NCBI GenBank assembly: GCA_963281255.1 | Contig: OY725493.1 | Location: forward strand, 4,805,857-4,869,856 | Reading direction: 5' to 3' | Source: Aphrocallistes beatrix | Lineage: Eukaryota > Porifera > Hexactinellida > Sceptrulophora > Aphrocallistidae | Length of the DNA: 64,000 nucleotides | Part shown: one piece after another, positions 44,201 through 55,537 of the stretch | Numbering within the stretch: the stretch's first letter is position 1 | Layout of the letters: every line of letters begins with the position of its first letter | Notes under the pieces: generated by a model | What the model was told of the DNA's origin: nothing | The model's database searches: none | Seen by the model: only the letters and a program-made list of their open reading frames with translations | Made by a program: the position numbers and the translations under genes

Positions 44201-46174
44201 TTTATTGAAAATGCATATCAAGATGAACTTTATTTATCAACATCAATTTTGAATAACTAACTTGAGCTAGAATTAAAGTTTTACAATATGACTTGAATAT
44301 GATCCCTTTACGCAATTCTTAAACTTAATAATAAAACTACATGGCTCATTGTTGCAATACAATTAGTAGACCAATTAATAATTCTAATTACGTCATGATT
44401 TAATAATATTCTGATTCCTTGCGTGTTAAGGATAGTTCCGATTAAAAAATAAAATTACTAAGTATTACGAGCAATGAATAGACTGCACTTTTAGTACGGA
44501 TATTTTAAGAATAATTTTCGCTAGAAAATCGAACGCACTTAGAATCATGTGCAGATGGATGAAAAGCTATCCTAATACATACATGCCTTATAATAATGAT
44601 CTTTTCCATTAACTTTGATTAATAAATCATCAGTCATCAATAACATGGAAACCTATGTTAACCCCAATGTAACATAATGTTCAAGTGCTAGATGAAAGTT
44701 GCTGACTTCCAAATGAATTCACTACATGTTAATTGCACCCATTTATTACTGACATTACAGGTATCGTGTAGATATCGAAATGGTATAATCTTGATATGTT
44801 AAGGTGTTAATTCCAATTTGTATCTCTCCATTTATGGAAAAATCTCATTTAATTTATAACAACTGACAATTACAGATTTCCGTATCTGGCCAATTCGAGG
44901 AGTTACATATGCGCTAATATTTCATTATTTAATGAACCCAAGATAATGCGAAATCCGTAAAACGCGTTGTTGCATCGTAGAAAGTAGCCCATTAATATTT
45001 AGATTACAATGAAGCCTCATTAAATAAAGAATCTCGATTCTAGAATAGTGGTGACACAAGCAGAAACAGGATTCACATGTTGAAACAAATTATGGCTTTT
45101 GAAGAATAATTTGACAACTTTTGTAGCTCCATAATGTTCAAGGATACATGCCCTTGTCATCATTAACTCTATAAGAACTATGTTATTTCAAATGAAACAT
45201 GCCCACGTTTGCTACAAGGTGGAGTTAGAGAAATTAATCACTAATTATATAATTATAATTGCAGAAAATGAGAGTACCTTGCATATTGGTGGAAAAAAAC
45301 TCCAATAAAAACGTCTCTACTCATCAAGGGAGCAAAAAGTGTATAATGTGGTAGACAGTTAATTATAGCACTACGGAGTTATTTAGCCATTTTAAGTGGA
45401 TTACAAGGAACGAGTGAAGTGTTTTCAAATTAAAATATTGTCAACTACATTAGAATGACTATCTTGGATAAAGAAATATCTCGAAATAAATTCTTTTATC
45501 TGAAATAGCGATTATTAAATACAACCCTCATTTCAAATTAGCTACCCACAGGAAGAAAATTGTCTGCTTATCTCTATTTTATTGGAAAATGTCTGACTCG
45601 TACTCTATGCATAATTACTACAAATTTAGATATGTAACTCTCCGCTTCACTGATCGCTGATCTAATAAATCAGTGGCCTAGCTAATAAGACAAACATCCA
45701 GTTGATGATATGTTGTCATACAAAGTTCCAATACTGCATTAATGAAGCAGATAGTAAAGTGTCTAGTGAAATGTTTTTTATAGAATTTAAAAAAAATGAT
45801 GATCATAACTAAAAAAATCGGATAAGATTTTTACTTAAAGAAAGAATTAGATTATTATTAATGAATAATATGATGTTGGTACGGTGGGCTACTACATAAC
45901 ACTCAACCCAGCCTGCAGCCTTGATTCAAATATACTAACATGAAATAGCAAAACAAAAACAAGATTTAACATACCTTAAGTCCAGGGTTTAGGAGATGAG
46001 AAGCTTCATAAACGACTCCAAATCCTCCTCTCCCAATCACATTTCCAAGCTGATAAACGCTATTTAGCTTCTTTGTACCCAAATTACTAAAGAAATACAA
46101 AAATAAATCCAGAAATTACAATCGTAGATGTGTGAAGAACCCCATACTTACCAATTCTCCATCGGTTTCGACAT
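41208..46174 (-). CDS. PIM-like serine/threonine kinase
   Basis: Six exons, 46174-46152, 46086-45975, 43281-43234, 42907-42541, 42460-42284 and 41845-41208, in phase, 454 residues. The kinase domain has the Gly-rich loop IGRGGFGVVYEA, the ATP Lys in IAIKTL (Lys49), the hinge MERPKGKHLDLFDLIT with the Pro typical of PIM kinases, HRDVKDEN (catalytic Asp148), IDFGSG, then FVYSPPEWIKK and VWSLGILLFDMLQG, all close to PIM1-3. PIM kinases are constitutively active and need no activation-loop phosphorylation. A C-terminal extension of about 170 residues, Thr/Lys/Pro-rich, is longer than in vertebrate PIMs and looks disordered. The intron between exons 2 and 3 is 2.7 kb, by far the longest in the window. 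Confidence 0.88.
43282..45974 (-). other. Long intron of the PIM-like kinase gene
   Basis: About 2.7 kb of AT-rich DNA between the exon with the Gly-rich loop and the exon with the ATP-binding Lys. It is bounded by GTATGT and CTCTAG sites. I see no gene, RNA or copy of the window's interspersed repeat in it. A plus-strand frame at 44055-44252 is not convincing. Confidence 0.6.
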
Positions 46175-46451
46175 TTGTCCACAAATTTTCTTTTGTTATG
46201 AAATCAGTAATGTTTGTATTCACCGTATTAAAACTAATAATTATAGCACACCTTACTTTATTATATATATACTCAACTCAATATGGCTCTGATAGACATA
46301 GAAACTACTAGCAGTAGAAACTGTGGATCCCTGAAAGTTAACTAAGAATAATGGTTAATTTCGTAATAAAATTAGCCATAACGGATATAACAATATAATC
46401 TGTTTAGATAGGTACATAAATAAATAAATATATAATATCGCTGTTTAGGTG

Positions 46452-48288
46452 CTAGGTAATGCTTGATGCGGTCGAAGCGCGGAAGGACATCGAAGTGCTT
46501 GGAGGAGGAGCAGGTGTCTCTGGTATGAAGGACACAAGGTTTCCATTCTCGTTTTCCTTCCTTTCCTGGTTCTGCCATTCTTCAATCCTACTTGAGTGCT
46601 CGTCACTCAAAGCGTACAGGTCAACAGAACGCATAGAGTGGGATCGCTTCGGGGTGAGCTTGAAAATAGAAGGCGCCTGGCTAATTCGAGTTGATTTGAC
46701 TCCAAACGGATGGAAATACGCTCTCGCTCGAGGCGTGTAAACTAGGTTCTTTGTACAGTGGGTAGGCAAGAAGATGGAAGGCAGTGATACCTCATCTGAG
46801 ATGTCGAAATATGAGTGAAATTTCTTGACAGGTGCCAGACGATGAAGGGTGGCTAATTGCATTTCAATGGCACGACTGACTTGATTTCTAATTTTGTCAC
46901 GAAGATGAGTTTGCTTCTTTATCACATATTCTGCAAACACCTCAAGTCTCTGTAGAAAGTTACCCTGTACCATCTCTTCCCAGTTCGGTTTTGGATACGA
47001 GACAATTACACGTTTTTTGACCGGAGGTTTTTCTAATAGGCTTGAAGCACTGATCAGGGGTGAGGTAGATTTATCTGCTAACTGTGGGAGTGCATCAGAT
47101 CTCATATTTGGTTGGGATGAAGAGATTTGATTGTTTAAACTATCAAAAAGTTCTTCAATCTTTGATTCATACTTCTCTTGCTGAGTTTTCAACTGAGATG
47201 CCATCTGTAGAATTTCATTCTGAAGTCCTGAATTGCTTGATTCAAGAAAGCTCAGCTTTTCTGTCTGTTCTTCTTGGATAGAAATAGCCCCTAAGAATAT
47301 TACTCATAAAATAGAGATCATTCAATTATTCATGGTGAATCAGGTTACATCTAGTTCACAAGAGACGAAAATGAAGACGACTTTGAAATAAATTAGATAT
47401 GACTATTTGGCTATCAATAATTAATTTTGAGGGAATTCGTTTCGATAATGTTGCTTACTGCCTGCCATATACGTATATTAAGTAAAATAACATACATATG
47501 TTGTATTGGACCAAATATTGAAAAGTTATGCAACTAGTATCACATGTTTGGATGACGTCGACAAGAATTAATTAAGTCAAATAATTAGAATCTCCTTCTC
47601 TCACAATGCAGAAAGAAGATTTACATAATTACCTTCTTCAGCTTCAAATTGTATTCTGTCCATTTCTTCTTCATGTGATTCTTGCAGCTTTCTCAGCTCT
47701 TCATCTCTCTCTGACTGAGCTGAACTCAGAGTAATGTACCCCAAATCTGCGATGACCTCCTCCAACTGAGTCGTATTTGTACCTGTCTCTTTAGAGAACG
47801 GAATCTCCACATTAATCCAACAGTGAGATAGCAGCACAGAGTTTGTGGTGGCGGGAGATGAGGAATCGAGAAGTCTCAACGAGTGCTCTCGCCAATTTGT
47901 ATCTAGAATCTCCCTCGCACGTCTGACGTTGTGGTTAAGTGACTGGGTTGCAATGGAGTCTAAAATAATGTTGGTTTGTAGATAATACTTTCGACTATGT
48001 TATACTTGTACAATTGCATTATAATATTTGCTGTGATCATGATCGTCTATAGTTAGAAGAGTACATAGTTTGAAATTTAAATTAATTAAAGAAGTAATTT
48101 TATTACCATGGTTGATTTCTTCTAACGATAGTTCAGTCTCAGTCACTACAGTGTTTGGAATGGAATCGGACACTAGGTGATGCAGAGGAAGATGTAACAT
48201 CGCAATGATGTCATTCTGTAGTGATTCAGGGTGGACGGAGATAGCCAATGAAATTATTTTGGATGAGACATCTTCTTTGGACAATAAT
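46452..48288 (-). CDS. Coiled-coil protein of unknown function (5' exon not found)
   Basis: Visible exons at about 48288-48108, 47950-47632, 47290-46452. The first visible exon starts after an acceptor (TGTTTAG) and has no ATG in frame, so a start exon between 48289 and 48619 or farther upstream is missing from my model. The middle exon encodes a beta-rich start (SVLLSHCWINVEIPFS) then a coiled coil (SERDEELRKLQESHEEEMDR), which continues in the last exon (LKTQQEKYESKIEELFDSL). The tail is Pro/Ser/Arg-rich with a VYTPRARAYFHPFG segment. No family recognised; coiled coils of this type are common in centrosomal and ciliary proteins. Confidence 0.55.
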
Positions 48289-48619
48289 CTAAACAAAAAG
48301 GACAGTATTAACCGTTACACAACCTCGATGTGTCTAACTCTAATGGTATATTATTGTATCATGCAAACTAGTCTGAATTAGGCTCCTCCACTACTGTGGA
48401 GTCAAATTAGATGTACAATACTACAGACTGGCCTCCGATAAGATGGGAAACATAAACATTTAAGGAATAATATATATTAACTGACTCTAAGTCTGGAACA
48501 AAATAAAAATTATACATATATACCAAACTAATTGTATCGCAAAACAAAGGAATTTAGTTAAAATTGAATAACAAAAAGAAAGTTAGATGGACTGAATATA
48601 AAAGGACTTCGGTAAGACT

Positions 48620-49297
48620 TCAGGTCGCATAGCGAGCTGAGGACATCTCTGTAAATCTAAGCTGAGGGGATTCTGAAAGTGGTATGTGGAAACTGATGAA
48701 TTGTTTCAGCTTTTTCGGGATGCAATTTGTGGTTGTTTCGAAAATTCCGCTAGTTATGATCTTTTGTGCAGCCAGAGTTTTAAGCTTTACAGGCGGAGCG
48801 AGCCATGAAAACTTATAAAAAAGTTCCTTCAGTTTAGAAGCAAGGGATAAAAAGAGAAGAGCTGAAAAGGTGTTACCATTTTGATCAGAGAAGAAGGGAT
48901 ACGCATCATTCTCAAGCAACATGATCATAATGTACTTTTGTTTTAGTATAAAAATTAGTTTATTTGAACCCAATGAGCTGGAACAGCGGTAGGATTGGTA
49001 TATGTCCAATGACAAATGCAGAGGAGTTTTGAGCTCATAATGAGTACGGATGTTTGGGTTGGCTCCCTTCTGGATGATGTACTCTACCATGGGAATGTTG
49101 GAGTTGGAGACAGCATGGTGCAATGCTGTATATCCATCAATATCTTGTTTGTTGATGTCAGCTGGTGATGAGGATATAAGGTGTTGCAGCAATGGTAAAT
49201 TGTCACATCTACTGGCTTTCAATATGTCTTCCGGGGTCTTGATGAGGTACTCAGATTTAGAGGTTTTTTGGTCGAAGGGTACATCAATGAAACTCAT
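48620..49297 (-). CDS. Ankyrin repeat protein with SOCS-box-like C-terminus (ASB-like)
   Basis: Intronless, 225 residues. Ankyrin repeats run from about residue 25 to 150 (LPLLQHLISSSPADINKQ, DGYTALHHAVSNSNIPMVEY and GANPNIRTHYELKTPLHLS). The C-terminus reads VKLKTLAAQKIITSGIF and then CIPKKLKQFISFH, the pattern of a SOCS box (Leu-Cys/Ala rich first helix, then LPLPKRLKEFL). ASB proteins use the SOCS box to join an Elongin-Cullin5 ubiquitin ligase and ankyrin repeats to choose substrates. The Cul5-box Leu-Pro-x-Pro is reduced to CIPKKL here, so ligase assembly is inferred. The ATG at 49297 has no in-frame ATG upstream. Confidence 0.65.
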   Translation of the reverse strand: MSFIDVPFDQKTSKSEYLIKTPEDILKASRCDNLPLLQHLISSSPADINKQDIDGYTALHHAVSNSNIPMVEYIIQKGANPNIRTHYELKTPLHLSLDIYQSYRCSSSLGSNKLIFILKQKYIMIMLLENDAYPFFSDQNGNTFSALLFLSLASKLKELFYKFSWLAPPVKLKTLAAQKIITSGIFETTTNCIPKKLKQFISFHIPLSESPQLRFTEMSSARYAT

Positions 49298-49530
49298 GAA
49301 TGGATAAGACTATCGATATTAAAATGAAAGATGAGAAGGGAACTTATATTGAAGCTAAAGGGTGCTTAGCCTATACGTGCCCAGCTTCATTCTATAATTA
49401 TAAAAATACAGATCACGAGTATGTGACTTCATAAAATAAACTAATTTATATACAAATTACTAGTTTAATTATGTCCCGTGCAAAATAATTACATGAGACC
49501 ATAAAGTGATGAACTCTGCTGGGTAGTGTA

Positions 49531-50003
49531 TTACCTAGTTGAGGATTCGCTCTTTTGATCTTTGCCCATTTGCAACAATTCTCCATCAGGTTCTGAAATG
49601 TGAAACATAGCGTGCTTACAACTTGTTTCAGACGAGGCAGTTTGTAATGGGATTTCGAATGTAAAGCAATTGTCTTTAACTGAAACATTCATGACGAGTG
49701 ACTTGTCAAATCCCAAAGGTTGCTTGATTCCTATATCATATGGCTTTAAGACATTGAAATAGATGTTGCCACCATATGGACACATCATCTATGAACTCAC
49801 CTATTATTAGGAATCTGTCATACTGCGGTTCGTGAGTCCAGACCGTGACGTCATGGTTTAGAATCGGAGGAATACTCTGATCGCTGTTTATTCGCAAATT
49901 AGAACCATCGGTTCCGATATCTTCCTCGCTATCTTCATGCTCAGAGTCAGAATGAGTTAACTATAGTAAAACTGTTATATAATTATTCAAATCGAGGCGG
50001 TCG
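49531..50003 (-). CDS. Small protein of unknown function, multi-exon, start uncertain
   Basis: An exon at about 49961-49804 encodes an acidic stretch (HSDSEHEDSEEDIG) followed by ILNHDVTVWTHEPQYDRFLII, ending at a strong donor (G|GTGAGT). After a 73-base intron an exon at about 49730-49531 continues GIKQPLGFDKSLVMNVSV and ends SESSTR. The upstream start exon is unclear: ATG TCG GAC near 50030 is a candidate, but it has no good donor. I do not recognise the family. The gene is divergent from the receptor-kinase fusion gene, with starts only about 110-140 bases apart, so the two may share a promoter. Confidence 0.45.
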
Positions 50004-50140
50004 ACAAAGGATAATTGAGTCCGACATAGCTACTGCTTAGTAGGTTGACTCTAAGGAAATCTGATCTACACGAATAATCAGATAGGCACGAGGAGAATGA
50101 TCAATAATTTAAGTACAGAGAATTGCTAGATACAGAGAAA

Positions 50141-52925
50141 ATGGAAACAGACACAGGATGCGAAAACGTGTGCGTTCTTTGCATTAATGAGAGTTCGAGA
50201 AGACTAGGAGATTTATTCAATCAAGATACCTACCAATACTTCAGTTTATTATACTTTATTGGTAGTCTGTTCAGTATTGTGAGTCTATTGATAGTTGTTT
50301 CCTCTTATCTCGTGCTGAAACCGATTCGCAAGCACCCAGCTCATTTGGTACTATGCCGCGTTGCATCAGATTTTATTGTTAGCATTACACATATCGTGTT
50401 TTATTTAGACAACACTAATGCAGATAAACTTTTTAATCATACACTCAACGATATCAATTCATCATGTCGTTTCTACTCGCCACTGATTAACTTCGGGATG
50501 TTCTCAGGGTATGCATGGAATTTCATTATGTCAGTGGATTTACTCCTAGCAGTGAAACGCCCCTTCCAACTCCATGGGAGTTACCTCAAGTACTATCATG
50601 CTGCAGTCTGGACAGTTAGTGCGATTTTGACGCTTGTATTCATCGTGAGTTTCTATGCTTGGAAACCAAATGGAATGTCAATGTTTTTTCATTGCTGGGT
50701 AAACGTAGAAGACTTTGATGGCTACATCGCTTTTTCAGGTTTGATTTACTATATACCAACTTCAGTCTTATTTGTCATCGGATGTATATTTGTATCTCGC
50801 GTATTAAAAAAATTGAAAGCTGTAGCTCTTTTCAGTCCAGAAATCAAGAGCCACATTACTAAGCACAGTCTAGGGATGTTATGTGGATTAGGTGTTGAGT
50901 GGCTGCTTACATTGCTGCTATGGCTAGTCTCTATTATAATCAATTTAAATAATGTGTCAACACTGCCATCAAACAACTGCAGTAGTACGACGCCAAAGTT
51001 CGGATTCGATTGCAACCCAGCGTTTGTAAAATATTCTCAACTAATACTGACCTATTCTTACGTCACTATCCATTCGGTTAGAGGGTGCATAGTGCTTGCT
51101 GCTTGGCTGTTTTCAATATACATAATTACTAAAGCTGAAAGAAAGAAGAGAATAGACACAGAGCGTAAAATTAACATAAGAAAAAGGTTTGGTACTACTG
51201 CACACAATGGAAGACATTGTAGTGATTCTTCAGCATCGAATGATCGAGAGAGAAGGTTCACTGATGAAAGTAACGAGAGAAGGCCTCTGGTTATGCCTGA
51301 TAGTGAGAGCAGTGAAAGCGGATTGGTAGAGTACATGTTCAATAGCGAGCTGAGAAGATATGCAGTAGTCTGCATCAATTACTCCCTTTTAGACTCTGCG
51401 AAAACTGCTCAATCACAAATTACTGGAGATAATTGTTCAAATATTCAACAAAATGTAAGTTTATTTTCATAATTTATGTTCCTACAACTGCCTTGATTCT
51501 ATACTCTCTCCTTCGACAGGTGACTCTAGAACAAGTAATACTGAAGTCTGAAAGTCGCTACCAAGGAAGAAATGAGGTTAGAACTATACAGATACCGGCC
51601 TATTTCATGTATCATAAATTTCAATTCATTAACTACTCCCCTCTCCTTTTCAAAAACCTGAGAGATCTGAGGGGAATAGATGGAGGAGAATTCATGAAAT
51701 CTTTTCCACTTGAAGACAATGAAACAGCCGCAATGGCGGAGAGATTTACAGAAGGGAAAAGTGGGAGCTTCTTCTACTATTCACATGATAAAAAATATAT
51801 TGTAAAGACGATCAATAAAGTTGAGATGAATTTTATGGTTCGAAACATACAAAAATATTACAAATACTTGAAAAATAATCGTGATTCATTGCTGACAAGA
51901 TACTATAACATGCTAAAGCTCAGATTCTCAAAAGAACAAGAATACATTTATGTGGTTGTAATGGAAAACGTGTTTTACCTCCAGGAAGGGCTAGTACTGG
52001 AGGAGAGATATGATCTAAAAGGATCAATCACAAACAGACAGACTCTGAAAAGGGGCATGGAACGGTCAAAATATAAAACAATGAAAGATATGGATCTGGA
52101 CGGCTCATTCAAAATAGACGTATCTGTAAAGGACCGATTGTTAAAACAATTGGACAAAGATACAAACTTTCTACGAGACATAGGTAATTAATTCATTGAC
52201 TATGGATTTTGCTAACTTATTTCCGGTTAAGTCATTTTGGACGGGGAAACCATAGAAATGTGGGTCCAAGCTATAAATAGAATGGACCCCAGGTCATTGA
52301 AGGATAATTATTAATAATTGTTAAACCATATACAGTGGACCCTGCTAGAATATGTATATTATCTGATTGAATGGCTGCTTCTATAGGTTCGATGGATTAC
52401 AGCTTATTGATGGGTGTTACTATAAATCGTAATGAAGAGGAAAAAAGTTTCAGCACAAGCATGCAAACTAATGTCCACAGCGAGACTGAAAAAGAAATAA
52501 CAATAGTAGGAGAGGACCTGAGCTACGATTGGGTGAGCTCCAAACCGGAGGATCTGCATTGGTACAGAAATGGCAAGTATAAGGAGCACACTCCTTCAAA
52601 GGTTTCAGACCAAATATTGGTTAACGTTGATACAATTAATCCAGCAGAAAGCATCTTCACTCATTTCAGGCGAGGTTTTTTCAGACTGCCTGGAGAGAAA
52701 ATATCAAACAACCGGCATTCTAACAGGGAATCACATGAAAGAGAGCCGTGCTACCTCTATCTAGGACTAATTGACGTGCTGCAGCCTTATGATCTGAACA
52801 AAAAATCGGAAAATTTCGTAAAAACAAAGGTTCGAAGGCTTAAAGAGTCACACATTTCAGCTGTGGAGCCTGGTTACTACAAGACTAGGTTCATGCGTTT
52901 TATGCGAGACAGTGTGTTCTACTAA
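50141..52925 (+). CDS. Seven-transmembrane receptor fused to a phosphatidylinositol phosphate kinase (GPCR-PIPK)
   Basis: Three exons, 50141-51454, 51520-52183 and 52387-52925, in phase, 838 residues. Residues about 35-335 have seven hydrophobic helices; the first loop carries KPIRKHPAHLVLCR. A cytoplasmic linker, Arg/Ser/Glu-rich, leads to a type I/II PIP kinase domain from about residue 440 to the end: GKSGSFFYYS, then YIVKTI (ATP Lys534), RYDLKGS, a DTNFLRDIG stretch, MDYSLLMG (Asp663), GLIDVLQPYDLNKKSE (Asp789) and a C-terminal VEPGYYKTRFMRFM. All three residues needed for catalysis in PIP5Ks are present. The exon 1 to 2 joint falls just before the kinase N-lobe. The architecture equals the GPCR-PIPK (RpkA-type) proteins of Dictyostelium and oomycetes. 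The ATG at 50141 is used; the frame extends upstream only to a TTG. Confidence 0.9.
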
Positions 52926-53223
52926 CTGCGAATTAGCAGGAGTGTACTTTGCTAATATATAGACTGTATTAAATTAATATTACACTAATCTTGTTATAAC
53001 AAACGAATGTCAGCAAATATTTTAACAATGGAGCAACAATTGAGCAATCGATGCGTAGTATTTCCAGCTAATATATCCTCCTGATTTGCTTGGAGTGGTA
53101 TTTGTGCTCAGTCGAAGATTACATTACATAAAATGACGATAATCTCATATAGGCTATATATAGATTGGAAGAAGGGATAAGAAAGTATCAATTTTTACTA
53201 ATTAGCTTGGTTTGAATCAGAAA
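52926..53223. other. Intergenic region between the receptor-kinase gene and the NHL gene
   Basis: About 300 AT-rich bases with the 3' UTR of the fusion gene and the promoter of the NHL gene. Nothing else seen. Confidence 0.4.
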
Positions 53224-54471
53224 ATGGCATCTCGCCCAAGTAGTCCCAGCTGCCAAGATGATATGCAAAAAATTCTTTCGCAACTGAAACAGCACATTGA
53301 CTTGCGCAAAAAAGAGCTTGAAAGTAGCTTTAACACTATTTTGGATCGACTAACAAAGAAGAAGGAAAAGCTATTCCAATCACTGGACAGTATATTGATG
53401 AATACGGAGGAGGAAATAAGGAAAAAGTACCTTCTACCAGAAGAATATACACACAAGAGAGCTACCGCAATCGGAGGACATTTGGCCTCTCCAGAACACG
53501 TCACGTTTGAAGAACCTGAGCACTTCTCGGCTAGCCTCAATGTGAACGATGACGATGAAAAGGTGGACATACCATTCGTCAGTATTCTCAAAGACCCACT
53601 CGAGTTAGATTTCTTCGTAGATAATTATTTCCAAATTAAGATGATAACGAATCAGTACATTTACAAAAAGCACCCGAAATGGCAAATGAATGTGATGAAG
53701 GGTTTAGGATCTCCAAAAGGAATTTGTGTATGCCAGTATACCGGGACGATTTACGTAGCAGAGAGTGGACGTAACTGCATTCAAATATTCGACAAAACAG
53801 GCGCGCACGTTCGAATTGTCAAGGACCTCAAGATGTCAGCGCCACGCTACCTCTGTCTGGATGAGAAACATATCTTTGCGAGTTGTTGGGACAACCAGGT
53901 GCTCTTGAAACTGGACAGGAACACCGGCATTAGGATAGGGTACCATCATGCTAAAGAATACATTACTGGAATCACAGTTGATAAACATGAAGATCTGTAT
54001 GGGTGCTTATGGAAACAGAACACGATCGTGGTGTGGGGTAAAGACTTAGTGAAGCGATCAGAAATTAAACTAGACGATTTATTTATAACTGAAAACACAC
54101 GAATATGCGATATCTGCTATTCAAACAAAACGTTCTACATTCTCTTTGAGAATTCTTGCTTTCCAGTGCAAACGTTTAACAAGAAAGGTGACTTGATTAG
54201 GTGTGTGGTTAAAGAATCAGATATCAAATGCAGCCAGCATATCGCGATAGACCACGATGGGAACATACTAATTAGCGACACCCGTGAAGATGAAAGGAAT
54301 ATCAGAATATTCTCAAATATCGGTGAACCTGTCCACTCCATTCAGGTGAAACATTCCCAAGGAAAGGAGAAGGAGAAAGGCAAAGCAGTCGGTCTGTTGG
54401 ACGGAATCGGATCGGATCCGATTGCAGGGAATATCTACATCTGTGACTCAGATCACATATACAAGTATTGA
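53224..54471 (+). CDS. NHL-repeat protein with N-terminal coiled coil (RING-less)
   Basis: Intronless, 415 residues; ATG at 53224 (MASRPSSPSCQDD), the upstream in-frame TTG being ignored. The first 80 residues form a charged coiled coil (KKELESSFNTILDRLTKKKEK). From about residue 150 an NHL-type beta-propeller follows (GSPKGICVCQYTGTIYVAES, then QHIAIDHDGNILISDT). There is no RING or B-box, so it resembles the C-terminal half of a TRIM-NHL protein such as the one at 32094-34046. A role in protein or RNA binding is likely, without direct ligase activity. Its last 24 bases overlap the 3' end of the convergent gene at 54448. Confidence 0.75.
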   Translation: MASRPSSPSCQDDMQKILSQLKQHIDLRKKELESSFNTILDRLTKKKEKLFQSLDSILMNTEEEIRKKYLLPEEYTHKRATAIGGHLASPEHVTFEEPEHFSASLNVNDDDEKVDIPFVSILKDPLELDFFVDNYFQIKMITNQYIYKKHPKWQMNVMKGLGSPKGICVCQYTGTIYVAESGRNCIQIFDKTGAHVRIVKDLKMSAPRYLCLDEKHIFASCWDNQVLLKLDRNTGIRIGYHHAKEYITGITVDKHEDLYGCLWKQNTIVVWGKDLVKRSEIKLDDLFITENTRICDICYSNKTFYILFENSCFPVQTFNKKGDLIRCVVKESDIKCSQHIAIDHDGNILISDTREDERNIRIFSNIGEPVHSIQVKHSQGKEKEKGKAVGLLDGIGSDPIAGNIYICDSDHIYKY

Positions 54472-55399
54472 CTTGTAATTGCATTGTTTTAGTCTTGTTG
54501 TGTAGGTTTTAGACATTATTTTTGTATATTCTAAATGGTGTGATATTAGTATATAGATAACCTGTGATCTTGTATCGCGAGAATAACGCTCTAAGATAGC
54601 ATCAACATCCCCGTTTTCAGAATCTTTTGCTTTTTGTAGCACTACATCCGCATTAAAATTGAAATTTCCCTCTTTTATACTTTCCTTCAGAGGCTGGATC
54701 CTAAACTTCCATCTCCGCCCATGCGTATTGTACGCCTCCGTAGCGCAGAATACTTTCTCCCAGTTGTTGATCACTTGTTGTTTTCGAACTAGTTGCAATT
54801 CGCCAGTCGTTTTCTGCAGACGTTTAAGGGAGTGATCGACTATTGCTTGTCTCTCCTTAACTTTGTCTTCAAGATTATCAAGTAAGAGCTTACGTTCAGT
54901 AAATGGAACGGAGTAGCACTTAACCTAAAGGAATACGTCCAATATAGTTGATTGCCGCTACCGTACACAGAGCATAATTAATTCCAATACCATTTCAACA
55001 AGTTCTGCAATCGAGTTCTTCAGTCCCGAATATTTCTCCAAGAAACCTCGTAATTCAGAATCCCTACTCCCGATTCTATCCAATTGATCGTCCATCTGCC
55101 CGATATTGCGGGACAGATTCTCAGATAAAGCTGTGAAGATATCGCTGACCTCCTGCTCTGTTAGGAAGTCTACCTCTCTCACCTGAACATCAACTTCTCT
55201 CAAAACTATTAGACAGTTAGACTCATGCACTAGTATCTATTTAAGATTAGAAAAGTGTCTACGAACCAGACTTAGTTGGATGTGTAGTGGTTTTGTTTGG
55301 CGTCTGCGTGTCCGTCTTCTTTCTAACCGATTTTGAATTGTCAGAAGTGCCCTGTTTAGAAGATCTCACACTTTTGGTTTGCTTTGGCGAAGACTTCAT
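54448..55399 (-). CDS. Coiled-coil protein of unknown function
   Basis: Three exons by my model: about 55399-55265 (MKSSPKQTKSVRSSKQGTSD, Lys/Ser/Thr-rich), 55227-54972 and 54925-54448. The first intron would be only 37 bases (GTTCGT...ATACTAG), the only solution I found that keeps frame. The middle exon encodes VQVREVDFLTEQEVSDIF and helical sequence; the last encodes KVKCYSVPFTERKLLLDNL and charged coiled coil. The final residues after RYSRDTRSQ may be read through an unused donor (CAG|GTTATC), so the true end could differ. About 240 residues in total. No known family recognised. Confidence 0.5.
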
Positions 55400-55537
55400 A
55401 GCAATGTATACAGTGGAACTAATTATAAAGACATAATATAGCATAAGTAAAATATATGTAACATACAGTTCAAATGAATAATTACTATGATCATCGTGTA
55501 GTATGTAATGAGAACAATCAACATTGAAACAATTAGT

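Noticed and set aside
44055-44252. Plus-strand 65-codon frame in the PIM-like kinase intron
   Set aside because: AT-rich composition, no recognisable motif and no neighbouring exon.
50123-50141. TTG start six codons upstream of the receptor-kinase ATG
   Set aside because: Non-ATG starts are rare in animals and an ATG in good position follows. The same reasoning was used at 106, 24731 and 53212.
50141-52925. Receptor and PIP kinase as two separate genes
   Set aside because: There is no stop between them, only a short phase-correct intron (51455-51519), and no promoter-sized gap or new ATG before the kinase.
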